From positions 2,072,501 through 2,136,500 of the forward strand of contig NW_027328669.1 of the NCBI RefSeq assembly GCF_047496725.1: DNA of 64,000 nt, in the 5' to 3' direction. The DNA comes from Anoplolepis gracilipes. Its lineage: Eukaryota; Arthropoda; Insecta; Hymenoptera; Formicidae. Every line of letters begins with the position of its first letter. Position 1 is the first letter of the stretch. The translations under genes were made by a program, and so were the position numbers. Positions 11,207 through 20,725 of the stretch are shown here, one piece after another. The notes below the pieces were generated by a model. It ran no database searches and had not been told where the DNA came from. It worked only from the letters and a program-made list of their open reading frames with translations.

Positions 11207-11439
11207 GGAGGAGGCCCAGATATGACATTTTTTTTTGCGACAGGGAGGAAAATGCATTTACGCATACCTTGCCGTCCTTCCGGCGAGGGTGTATCGGATT
11301 CGCCGCCGAGCAGGAAAGTGCCTCGGACGGAATACCGACTAAGAACCCTCCTGTGCAGGACCACCATTTTGTCTTGTAGCCAGAGTCACGGGCTCTGCTT
11401 TCCGCATGACTACTGTGGCCCCGGCAGACTGCGCCATTT

Positions 11440-11730
11440 GGCGCTCCCTTCCTGGATCTTCCCACCGCTTTCCAGACCCATCCCTTCCCTATCCCTATTC
11501 CCCGTACCCAAACCCCAGTCCCAATCCCAATCCACCCACCAATCTTCCCACCCGCTCCAGCCCCGTCCCAACCTCTCAACCATTCCCTTTCTCCAAAGGA
11601 GAGGCTCACTTCCCTTTCTCATCCCAAACCCCATTCCAATCTCAGCCCACCCACCACCCATCCCACCCACGCCATTCCCGGCCCATCTTCCCCACCTTAA
11701 TCCCCCCTGTGGGAGTGGCACAGCAATGTG
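11440..11730 (-). other. G-rich tract in the 3' UTR of E
   Basis: On the minus (sense) strand this is an irregular repeat of GGGTGGGATGGG and GGGATTGGGA-type units with many runs of three or four G. Several neighbouring G-runs could form G-quadruplexes. Open frames across it are composition artefacts. Confidence 0.65.
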
Positions 11731-11739
11731 TCACCCCCA

Positions 11740-13131
11740 CCCGTCCGTTACTGCTTGTATCATTTCCTGCGGGACCATCTTTCAAACTGTCGCCAGGACC
11801 CCATCTGGCCCAGGAGCTGAGTTCTTAATGTCTCTCCTCGTTAGGATTGCTCGCGTTTTGCAGGTCTTAATCTCCTACTTTTCATTCCACTCCCAAGTAT
11901 TGTCCCAACGTTCGGATGGATTGGATGTCTCATCCCACGGCAATAGACAGTTCAACAGGAGGTTTAAGTTTCCTTCCTCTATGGTCTCTGTAAGGCCAGG
12001 AGAGGCCCTGCGCAATCTGTTAAGGACCACCTTGCAAAGAAGCCCCAGGGATCCTCCTCGATGGTCCGCAGAAGTTTCTGCCATGCCGCAGACTTGGCTT
12101 TTTTTATCTCAAATCTAAAGACGTTCCTGGCTAACTTGTAGTTCCTAGCACAAGATTCCCTCTCGTCAGTGTTTTGCCTCCTTTTATTTTTGAACCACAA
12201 CCTTTTGGCTCTGCAACACTTTTGTCTCGGGTGAGTTATTGTAGAATTCCACCAATATGCAGACTTTTTAGGGTTGCCATTCTTAATCCTTGGCGCGGCT
12301 GAATCACAAGCGTCTCTCATTGTTTTCCGCAGCCATCCCTCTCTACCTTTAGCGTTGATGGTATCGCCTTCCAATTGAGAGCCATCACAGCAACTCCATT
12401 CCAGGGAGACGATGAATTTGTCAAATCCATCCTGCGCCAGTTCCATCTCGGGAACGCGTTCTTATGCGTTTTTGCTGTCTTACGGGGTGATATTAATCTC
12501 AAACAAGATGTAACAGTGATCAGATAGGGTCTCCGTTTCCTGTAGCACCTTCCAATCTCTGATATATGATGCTGGTCATACCAGCAAGGCTGTATGATGC
12601 CCAAGTGAAGTCCACCACAGATGACCCTTGGGGTCTCACACATGTTGGTGTGGAGCCTACATTTATCAATTGGAGGTTGCACTCCGCGGCCCACGCTTTG
12701 ACGAGATGTCCTCTACTATTGGAGGTGGTAGATCCCTATAAGATAAACGCCGTGTTAAAGTCTCCGCATACCAGAACCTTAGTCCCCAAACGCGTGATCA
12801 CTTTTCACAACTCATCCAGGAACCCTGAGAGGACCACGCTAGTAGTATTGGACGAGATGTAACATGAGACTATGTGAAAGTCCTCACATTTGGCCACAAC
12901 AAAATCCTTACATTTCTTCACCAACATACAGGGTGTTGATGTGAGCTCCGGTTTCCAGTGGATGGCCGCAAGGCCGTTCTCGCTGGCTAACCAAAACTGA
13001 GAGTCCGGGACGTGTCTGAGTTCCGAGACAGCACACACACCGATCTTCGCCTCTAGCATGTGCTGAGCCATGAGGTCATCATGGGCACGCCAACTGTGGT
13101 TAAGGTTGCATTGCAGTAACCGTACCATCAT
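11740..13131 (-). pseudogene. ORF2 relic of E: endonuclease and linker, RT lost
   Basis: Minus strand from ATG at 13131: VRLLQCNLNHSWRAHDDLM opens an APE-type endonuclease and continues with CAVSELRHVP and VVLSGFLDEL. After stops and shifts there are PRWNWRRMD, AYWWNSTITH (linker region, cf. VYWWND in M) and EIKKAKSAAWQKLLRTIEED, then NSAPGPDGV, the first RT motif. Sequence after that point is 3' UTR, so motifs A-C and the thumb are deleted. Non-functional. Confidence 0.8.
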
Positions 13132-15469
13132 TGGTCTCCATTTCCTCAGTCCTCCACTTTATGAGATGGTTCACTCAATTTGGAAGCTGATTATGCCTTA
13201 ACTAGCTCCTTGGTCGCCTCGCAGATATTAGATTCTAGACGATGTCCAGGCTCTCATCCGGATTTAAAACAGACCACACACCTGGGGATCCGCTGGCAGA
13301 CTTTCGCCGGGTGATTAACTTCCCCGCAGCGGAAGCAAGATCTACTACGGTCTATCTCGGCCTTGCATACTTCCTTAATATGTCCGAATCTTCAGCCTTT
13401 ATAGCATTAGACTGGTCTCGCTTTCAAGATTTCAGCCCTTACTATGTCCAGCCTAGTCGGATCTTTCCTACCTTTGAGATCTTCAATGCCGCGGTAAGTG
13501 GGTACTTGACTCAGATGGTGTTGAGGCCATTGGTCAGTCTCCTAAGTGGCCGATTCGTGACATCGTCCACAGCACACGATCCTGCCTCTGCAATAGCGTG
13601 TATCATTTCCTCTGAGTTCACCGAAACATCAAATCCGGAGATTTTTAGCTCTCCATTAATTGTTGCTCTCGCTATCTTGGCAATGCCTAGTAGGACTTCC
13701 TTCAGCTGGGCGGCCAAGGAGTCGGGCTTCACCCGTCCCTGGGATTTCAATAATGATCTTATCATTTGCCGCATTGCGAATCTTTGATGACTGAATTCCC
13801 AGCTTGTCCAAGGAGATTCTCTCGCGTGCGGTGCGTAAAGCTTCTGCGTACGAGAAGTCCTCCGTGCACCCCTTAATGGACACTGCTGCGGTTTTGGGTA
13901 GTCTTCTCCTTTTAGTGGCCCTCTCCTTTTTGGCCGCACTGAGACCCTTGGCGGGATTCTTATTGGTCTCCGCGGGTGTCTGGCGAGACTTGGAGACGGG
14001 TCGACTTCTTGCCGGAACTTGTCCCTGCTTTTTCCTTTTCTTCCTGGATCTCTCGACCTCTACCCAATCCGCATCGCTGCTAGCAGCAACCTCTTTGGGC
14101 TTGATAGACTGTCGGGATGAGATAACCTCTTTGGGTTAGCAGTCTGTCGTGGTGGGGCAACCTGAACATTATCTACCACCTTAATCCCCTTATTTTTACC
14201 TTTCGCAGGTCTCGGGGAGAGTCCCTGGGGGACTGCAAATTCGACGGCAGACTCAGCGGTGATAGCTTCTCTGACCTCCTTCTTTATACTCACAAGATTA
14301 GCAATCTGCTTACTCAGCTCAGCCTCACGGGCCTTGTCGCTGAGGACAGAGGTACTAGGTTGTGTATGGGGTGGCCTGGCCACGCCACCAAGGGTGGGCC
14401 AGCTGGCATCTTCATTTTTTGGATCTAACTTTTTAGAATCCGCATAGACGGACTGCGGTGTGAGAGTATAATCCTCCTCTACCTTGCCAATTTTTTTGTG
14501 ATATTTCCGTTTTTTTGAATCCTCTTTTATTTTATCGAGAAGTCCATCCCTTTCGGTTTCTAATTCAAGCCTATCCTTCCTCTCCTTCTTAAGCTCTCTA
14601 AGGAGGCGTTGCTCTTCTCTGGTGGCCGTCGCAAGTTTTGCTTTCAACTTTTGGTTCTTCTTCCTAAGGAGTTCCCCATCTCCTTGAGCCTCCACTTTGC
14701 TTGTTAGAGTTTCGACCACCTCGATAAGTCCGTAGACTCTGGACTTTATAATTCCGCTGAACCTGCCCTGTAGCTTGCCTGAGTTCTTTCGGACTTCGTT
14801 TATTTCGTCCAGCCATTCAATGGCCAGATCGCACAGGACAGGTGCCGTCATCTCCATAATATCCATGGATCCAAACTTATCTGGGATCCTTTCTAATGGC
14901 CTCGATGGGAGCCAGCCTTTTTAATGCTCCTATTCTTCCTGGAGAGCGCTTTCCTCCTAACTACTGATTTCTCAGTAGGCTCAGTTCCTTCGCCAGAACA
15001 TATCGCCTTCTCAGTGAGGGTTTTGTTATCGGACTCGTATTCAGTCGTGGGGATCGCAGACTCCTGGCTACTATGAACACCAGATGAGGTGACGTCTGTG
15101 AGGTCCACACAAACCGGTGGACCGGTGTTTCTAGTCCTCTTTTATTCGACTTTCGTTTACATCGGAAAGTCCTTCCTCTTTCTCGAGGCCGTCGATTTGA
15201 CGGACGTCATCGAGGATGACCTGGATATTCAAGATGGTCAAGACCACTCTAGGGTTCAGCACCAAACCTATTGACGATTTGCTTTCCGTGGTATCCATCA
15301 AATTGTTAGCGGTAGCCAATTCCGCCGAAATGCCCGCTAGCAACACTCCAATTAGCCCATTGTTCCATGACGACGCAGCACCAACAATATTGGCATTTGC
15401 GCCGGCCCTGGAGAGTCCGAAAGCCTCCTGGACGGTAAGCTTCTCACTCTTTTCTTCTTGCATGTTCAT
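13132..15469 (-). pseudogene. ORF1 relic of E (coiled coil and zinc knuckles)
   Basis: Minus strand from ATG at 15469 (MNMQEEKSEKLTVQEAFG) through three or more frames. Matches to M ORF1 in order: TEYESDNKT (M: EEYDSDMET), a Glu/Lys-rich coiled coil (14866-14500, LLRKKNQKLKAKLATATREE), EDFSYAEALRTARERISL (M: EGFSYADAIRTAKQKISL), and near 13250-13390 CFRCGEVNHPAKVC plus a following CVVC, i.e. CCHC knuckles. Frameshifts near 15130, 14890, 14050 and 13650 kill it. It would bind element RNA if intact. Confidence 0.8.
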
Positions 15470-15597
15470 AGTTTTGTAAATGGTGGCATAACAAAGCCAC
15501 GACCCGGTTTTTTAGCGAGCTTGACTCGGACGCTGGAGTGTTTTCCCACTTCTACGGGGCAACCACCGGCTTTGAATCGGAGTCTTCCTTCTCCTAG

Positions 15598-15700
15598 GTG
15601 TGCTCTTGGCAACCCCAGCCAATTCATGGGTCCTAGGACCCGATGATCAGCCCGGGGTTAAGTCCTCCCACCACTACAAAGTGGCACACCCTCGGCGGAG
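15598..15700 (-). ncRNA. HDV-like ribozyme, 5' end of E
   Basis: Minus-strand fold: P2 GTGTGC (15689-15684) with GCACAC (15603-15598), a compensatory G-T/A-C change relative to GTGCGC/GCGCAC elsewhere; P3 CACT/GGTG around L3 TTGTAGT; P4 AACCCC (15659-15654) with GGGGTT (15616-15611); J4/2 CCAAGA (15609-15604). P1 is weak: only CTCC (15700-15697) with GGAG (15668-15665). The first P1 base directly follows the target duplication, so the element end and predicted cleavage site coincide. Confidence 0.8.
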
Positions 15701-17572
15701 CAGATATGACATCTAGGACCCAACCCGGACTGGCACGTCCTCCACTTGGACCTGGGTGTCCGGGGGCATTAGCCCGATCGAGGACCATCGTAGAAGCCCA
15801 TGGCCTCGGTCTTATGGGCAGCCACCCGGAGACCCAAGTTCTTCACGGCCCGCACCACACGGCCCACTGCCGCTATGGCCAGCTCCGCCGTGTCCTCCCA
15901 CTCCTCTCCCTCGGCTAGCACTATGGTGTCGTCTGCGTAGCATACAACAGTGCAGCCGGGGGGAAGGGAGGTCTTTAGGACGCTGTTGTATGCAAGGTCC
16001 CACAACAAGGGTTCAAGAACCGACCCCTGTGGAACCCCGCGCTCCACTTGTCGTGTTACCTCAACGGCGTCCCTGTTGGTATATGACAGGGAACGGCCGC
16101 TGAGGTAGCTCCGGATGATCGCCTAGAAATACCCCGGAACGCGGAAGCGAACCAGCGATTCCCGGATGTATCTCTAGGGCAGGAGGGTGTTGAATGCGTT
16201 AGAAATGTCTAACAACACTCCAATCACCATCCTGCCCTCCTTCCCTGCGGACTCCGCAAAGGCCCGAACGCGTAAGATCGCGTCTACGGTTGATCGGCCT
16301 CCGCGGAATCCGTACTGGCGATCATCCAGATCTGGCCCATGTCTTCCCATATGCCGAACGAGGCGGTTAACTATAATTCTCTCGAGAATTTTACCCGCCT
16401 CGTCCAAAAAGCATATCGGCCGGAACGACGAGGGCGTAACAGCGTCCTTGCCCTCCTTATGGAAAAGGATCACATTGGCCCTCTTCCATTGTGGGGGAAA
16501 CTCGCCTGTGCGCAATGCGGCATTGCACACACGCGCCAGTATTGGCGCTATTTCTTCATAGGCCAGGGCCCAGACCTTGCGGGGAATGTCGTCCGGTCCC
16601 GGGGCCTTATTACCCCGGAATCTTTTCCGGCACTCCTCTAGCTCCTCGCTCGTCACCTCAAGCTGCGGACTTTATTCCAGAGCTATGGTTCCCCTCTCTG
16701 TTGTCGGGAGAGGAAATACGTTGCCGACACGTGTCCCGGGGTCATCCGGGAATAATGTGCTGACGGCTCGTTCCAAAATATCCGGAGCTAAGGTGGCTGT
16801 CGCGGACGGGATCCGATAGCGCACAAAGCTAATTGGCCAATGAACAATTGAACCTTCTGATTGGCTAACCGTGTTGGTTACCCTAGGCATCGGTCAATAT
16901 GTGTGGTTGTGTGCTATCGGGATGTGTGCTAACGGGACCCTCCGGCTGTCGCTGGGGGCTGTTGTGTCGAAACTTTTTCAACTATTTGATACAGGCGTCT
17001 TCAAATATCTTCATCCAAAAGAGCGAGGAGCTCTTCCCAGGCCCTGGCCTTGGACCTCCTGATGGCAGCCCGCATGAGGTCCCGCTTATCGCGGTAGACG
17101 TTATATCTGTGTCACAACCTCTCTCGGCCTGTTTCTCCTCTTGGCCCGAGAGTACTCCTGCTTGTTGCGGACCGAGGAGTGATGCAATCGCTCAATCTCC
17201 TCGGTCCACCAATAGGCGGGCTTTTTGGTCTCAGGGCCGGTCCTGACCCGGGACATCGACACGTTGCACGCGTCAGTCATGATGCCCTGGAGTCGTTCCA
17301 TCTCCAACTGGAGGTCCGACCCCTCGGCCGGTCTCTCGAGCTAAGTAGCCGAGAGAAATATGGCCATCAGGAGGTCCTCGTCCACAAGATTGTGGATGGA
17401 CCACAGCGGAGAGAGTATCCATGCCGCCTGGCGGTGGCGAGTGAACACCTGTGAAGGGACTACCCCCGAGCGGAACTCTACGTGTCTGTCATCAGACAAC
17501 GATTCCCGCTCGAGGATGACCCTCTATTCGCTTGCATTTCGCAGGGCGGAGGGAGTGACCCACGTTAGGTTG
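15701..17572 (-). pseudogene. ORF2 of element P: endonuclease end, linker, reverse transcriptase
   Basis: Minus strand, 5'-truncated at about 17572 within the endonuclease (LTWVTPSALRNA, SLSDDRH). Then PAYWWTEEIERLHHSS (linker), NKAPGPDDIPRKVW, RPICFLDEAGKILERII, QYGFRGGRSTVDAI, motif A VLLDISNAFNTL, motif B GVPQGSVLEPLLW, and motif C CYADDTIVLAEG. Frameshifts lie near 16150 and 15770. The frame ends at GSQMSYL where E is inserted; P continues at 11207-11228 and 9623-10481. Known role of the family: target-primed reverse transcription. This copy is dead. Confidence 0.85.
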
Positions 17573-17960
17573 TGACCGAACCGTTCAAATTTATTGGTCC
17601 CCTATAGGGCCTATTAAGACGCTCTACCCGAGCACACCTCAAAGACCTACACTACATCTCTCTCATCTGAATTGCAGGCCATGGTCGTCATCCACTTTAA
17701 CCGCCAAGTGGAAAGGTAAGTATTTTTCGGGTCAATACTCGACCCGAGCTTCTTCGAATGAACTAATTCTGACCGGATTTTTCCGAAATATCCAGGTTTT
17801 CTGCAGCTCCACAGCTTCACGATCCTCCAGCCTCAGCCTTCGCGTCTACGGCACCGCTACTCGATCCACGGTCCGCTCAATGTCAGATCAAGAAAGGCAA
17901 TTGACGAAGTAAGTATTCAACAAGGTAAGTATTGAATTGAATTGAAATATTTTACTTCTT
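17573..17960 (+). other. Possible spliced leader with a short ORF
   Basis: Plus strand shows CTGAATTGCAG acceptor-like sequence, then ATG at 17682 (MVVIHFNRQVE), donor AAAG|GTAAGTA at 17716, acceptor ATATCCAG near 17803, a second open exon (FSAAPQLHDPP, ending KKGN and TGA just before another GTAAGTA). Joined, it would give a peptide of about 47 residues. The spacing of good splice sites is suggestive, but with no homology this may be non-coding host or LTR leader sequence. Confidence 0.25.
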
Positions 17961-18109
17961 CTTCTTTTCCTTTCTTTATCGTGCAACGATTCTACAAAAA
18001 GTCTTTCCGTGTTATGCGTATTTCAATTTACAAAATTAACCGCTTTGTACGGAGACAGGATCGGGTTACAATTTACGAACCGACCAGCTTCTATTAAGAA
18101 CGACTGATT

Positions 18110-18160
18110 CTAACGACCGACTGACCTCGAGGCCAGTCCGCTCTCGCCTTTTATAGGAGT
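18110..18160 (-). promoter_or_regulatory. Candidate minus-strand core promoter (TATA plus Inr)
   Basis: On the minus strand TATAAAAGG lies at 18154-18147 and TCAGTC, the arthropod initiator, about 31 nt downstream, the expected spacing. No minus-strand gene downstream is recognised, so it may belong to an LTR remnant. Confidence 0.35.
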
Positions 18161-19090
18161 GATTTCCCCTTTTTCGACTTCCGCGTGCGCGCCATCTAAT
18201 GTTTTTGCGTAGGTCGACTTTAGCCAGGTCGAGTTTGACCAATTCAAGTCTGCTCAGGTTGATCAAAGCAGCGCTGGTCCTCGCTTGTCCAAACGTCCAA
18301 CGATCGCATGCCGACTCCAGGCACCTTGTGCCAGAAAACAGCACCGCTCGCGCACGATACCCCGACGTCCACCCGGATCATTCGCACTATCAGCGCGATG
18401 CCAAACGTCGTTCTGCTGCCACTGCTTTATCCAATCGCAGCCGTACCGCATATTCTATGTTAACCCGATCAAACTTACAAATCCCATTGCTTGGGTTATC
18501 GTCTCGTTAACACATGGATATATGTACCATCCTCATTTAATTTAATATTAAGAATAAACACAAAAAAAAGAACCGGTACTGATAACTAAAATAACCTTTT
18601 TGATAATGTTTTAACGCACCTACAATTTACTTAATTAATAAACTCAAAATAGTGTCTTGTCAAAATCAGATATAAATGTATGAGTAACCAAACGCAACTT
18701 ATTTTAGCAAAACAGAATTCAGCATAAGGCCATGTCCAGAGTACAAAAGAAAATAACTTTAACATATATGCGTCTTAGTTTCTAAACGCATCGCAGATAA
18801 CAAAACTTGATACCAGATCGGGTCGAAATCCAACAGCGGCACAACAATAGTAAACAAAAACTAAAAATCGAACTCGGTCTTTCACACTTACAATTTTAGT
18901 TAAATAGTTAAGTCGGCTTAATGCCCTGTTATAACAACGTTAATCATCAAACGCAAATTGTCTTTATTAAAAAATTAAAAAACAAAGTTTGGCATAGGGC
19001 CATGTCAAAAAAGAACAAAATATAGATATCATCGATGCCTTCATAAACCAGAAAATAAAACTTATTTGAACAAAATCAAATCGCATGTCG
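18161..19090. other. No gene seen
   Basis: Mixed then AT-rich sequence. No frame, repeat end or RNA gene could be supported. Confidence 0.5.
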
Positions 19091-19467
19091 CCAACCAGCA
19101 CTCGCCTCTCACTCCGTGGTTCGCGCGCCCACTACTCCACTCGCTGCAATACCAACTTGCGGTCGTCGGTCCAGGTCGACGTCCCCTGCTAGCTCTCGGT
19201 CAGGGTCGGCCAGGTCCACTATGGATTCTCCGCCCCGCGGAAAAAGGTGCTCACGCCACCGGTATTTAGCAACCGGTCGTTTGCTGCCGCCCACTCTTCT
19301 ACCAAACGCCCGCAGAGATTTGTGCTGGCGGACCATGCTGAAGACCATGCGTTGAAGTTCCCAGCGTGAGGGTCGGCCAGGAGCGGCTGTACCGGACCAA
19401 CCAGTCCGTTAATGTGTCCAGCCGCTCCCTGAATTCCCCCAGAGGGAGAGGCAAGTACACCCCCATC
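19091..19467 (-). pseudogene. ORF2 endonuclease piece of element F (distal half)
   Basis: Minus strand: MGVYLPLPLGEFRERLDTL, then in another frame AGNFNAWSSAW (normally GDFNxKSxxWG), GRLVEEWAAANDRLL and GVSTFF, then ESIVDLADPD. This is the continuation of the ORF2 start at 26941-27179 after removal of B. F ends at about 19091 next to AT-rich DNA, so everything after the endonuclease core is gone. The D-to-N change in the GDFN motif would remove a catalytic residue. Confidence 0.75.
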
Positions 19468-19538
19468 CCCTCCCTTGACCGCCATCTTGTCGTGGTGGGA
19501 AGGCTCACCCGAAGACATTTTGGGTGCCCAGAGCGGTC
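19468..19538 (+). ncRNA. HDV-like ribozyme, 5' end of B
   Basis: Compact 71-nt fold: P1 CCTCCC (19469-19474) with GGAAGG (19498-19503, one C-A mismatch); J1/2 TT; P2 GACCGC (19477-19482) with GCGGTC (19533-19538), unrelated in sequence to the P2 of the other copies yet fully paired; P3 CATC/GGTG around L3 TTGTCGT; P4 CACCC (19506-19510) with GGGTG (19522-19526); J4/2 CCCAGA (19527-19532). P1 starts one base after the target duplication. Confidence 0.85.
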
Positions 19539-20725
19539 AGTACGAAGTCCTCGGACTTTACAATTGCTCCCCAAGTTCTGGGAAGTGCTCCCCAGTCTCG
19601 GGGGGGCTCCTCCTGGGGTGGAAGAGTTCTTCGCATTTTGGGAGGACGGGGCCCACTTCCCCGCAAAGGCAACCCTCTTCGGAGGGGACCCGTATGTGGT
19701 AAGGGACGGCAACCCGAAATTTAAACGCCCGGTGGCACGGCACCGTTAAAAAAAGACATTGCACGGGGCTGCTGCTCCAGTCTTTCCCGCCGAGCATGGG
19801 GTTCAGCCCTTTTCAGAGCTCCCTTTTCGGGGCCACGGAGGGGATGTGGGTGCCGTTCCTCCTTGTGCCTGGGGCCGGGACGGCAGCGCGGGATCTTCTG
19901 CGTCGTCGTTCGCGGTCTGGCATGGGGGAAGACAGCGTCCCACAGTAGGGTGAGAGACCCTTTGTTTCTGTGCAAACGGCGGAAGGACGTGGCCCTCTCT
20001 GTACGCGCACAGAGGCGGGGTGAATGTTGCCGGGCCACTCAGACGTATTCTGAGCTCAGGCCGGTAACAGTGCCTTAGGGTGCTAGTGGAGAGCCTTGGC
20101 TCTCTCGTCTCAGCGTCCCTGAGGAGGGCCGCCTCCCGGGCCACTCGAACGTATTCTGAGCTCGGGCCGGGGAGCGGCGGGTGGGCCGTGTGCGCGCCGA
20201 GGGAGCTTACTCCGGAGGTGCAGCATCGGCCTGCCGCCGGGGCCGCTCGGACATATTCTGAGGCAGGGCCCGGCGGCGCGATGGGTGCCACCGGCGGTGC
20301 ATCGCGACCGTTCCCCTTTCCAAAGCGGTGCACCGCCGGTGCCCTCCTCGAGGATTGTCGAGGAGAGGGTGTTAACACGGTATGCTGGTCGCCACGGCGG
20401 GTAAGGCGGAGTAGGGGAGCAGCTGCTCTGTCCTAACCGTCCGTGGGGCCCCCCGGGTGGCGCCGCCCCTTGCAGTGTCCGTGAGGTCAGACACAGAACC
20501 CCTGAAAGCCCATGAGGGCGTCAAAACCCCATGGGTCAGTAAGGGGCTGGGATCCAGTGCCGGTGCTGTCTTTGGCCGCCGGCCCGTGGTGTATCTCGAC
20601 CCCCCCGGGGAAACTTGGGGCCCCTCGTCGGGAGCGTTACGAGTCATGTTTCGGGGCGCTTTCGACGGCGGTGAAGGTATACCCTGGTCGAGGGAGCTGC
20701 AAGGGGAAAGTGGGATTATTTTCAA
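19539..20725 (+). other. 5' UTR of B
   Basis: GC-rich leader, related to the 5' UTR of G on the minus strand (shared GCCCGGTGG.ACGGCACCGTT, CCCATGGGTCAGTAAGGGG-like and CGGGGAAACTTGGGGCCC blocks). It contains CGGGCCACTC..ACGTATTCTGAG imperfect repeats at about 20030, 20140 and 20240. No coding frame supported. Confidence 0.65.

Larger units (their letters stand above)
11229..15700 (-). mobile_element. Element E: internally deleted R1-clade element with both ends
   Basis: Minus-strand element of about 4.47 kb. The same 12-bp duplication, CAGATATGACAT on the plus strand, stands at 15701-15712 and 11217-11228. The 5' end carries an HDV-like ribozyme and the 3' end a short poly(A) (T run 11229-11236) preceded by the ATGC/GCAT hairpin (11252-11265). 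Inside are ORF1, the endonuclease half of ORF2 and a G-rich 3' UTR. The reverse transcriptase body is missing after NSAPGPDGV (about 11800). It inserted into P ORF2 at M-S-Y-L. ORF1 is closest to that of M. Confidence 0.8.

Noticed and set aside
11222..12118. 298-codon plus-strand open frame
   Set aside because: It is antisense to the G-rich 3' UTR and ORF2 relic of E and consists of Pro/Ser runs from the CCC-rich strand; no plausible protein.
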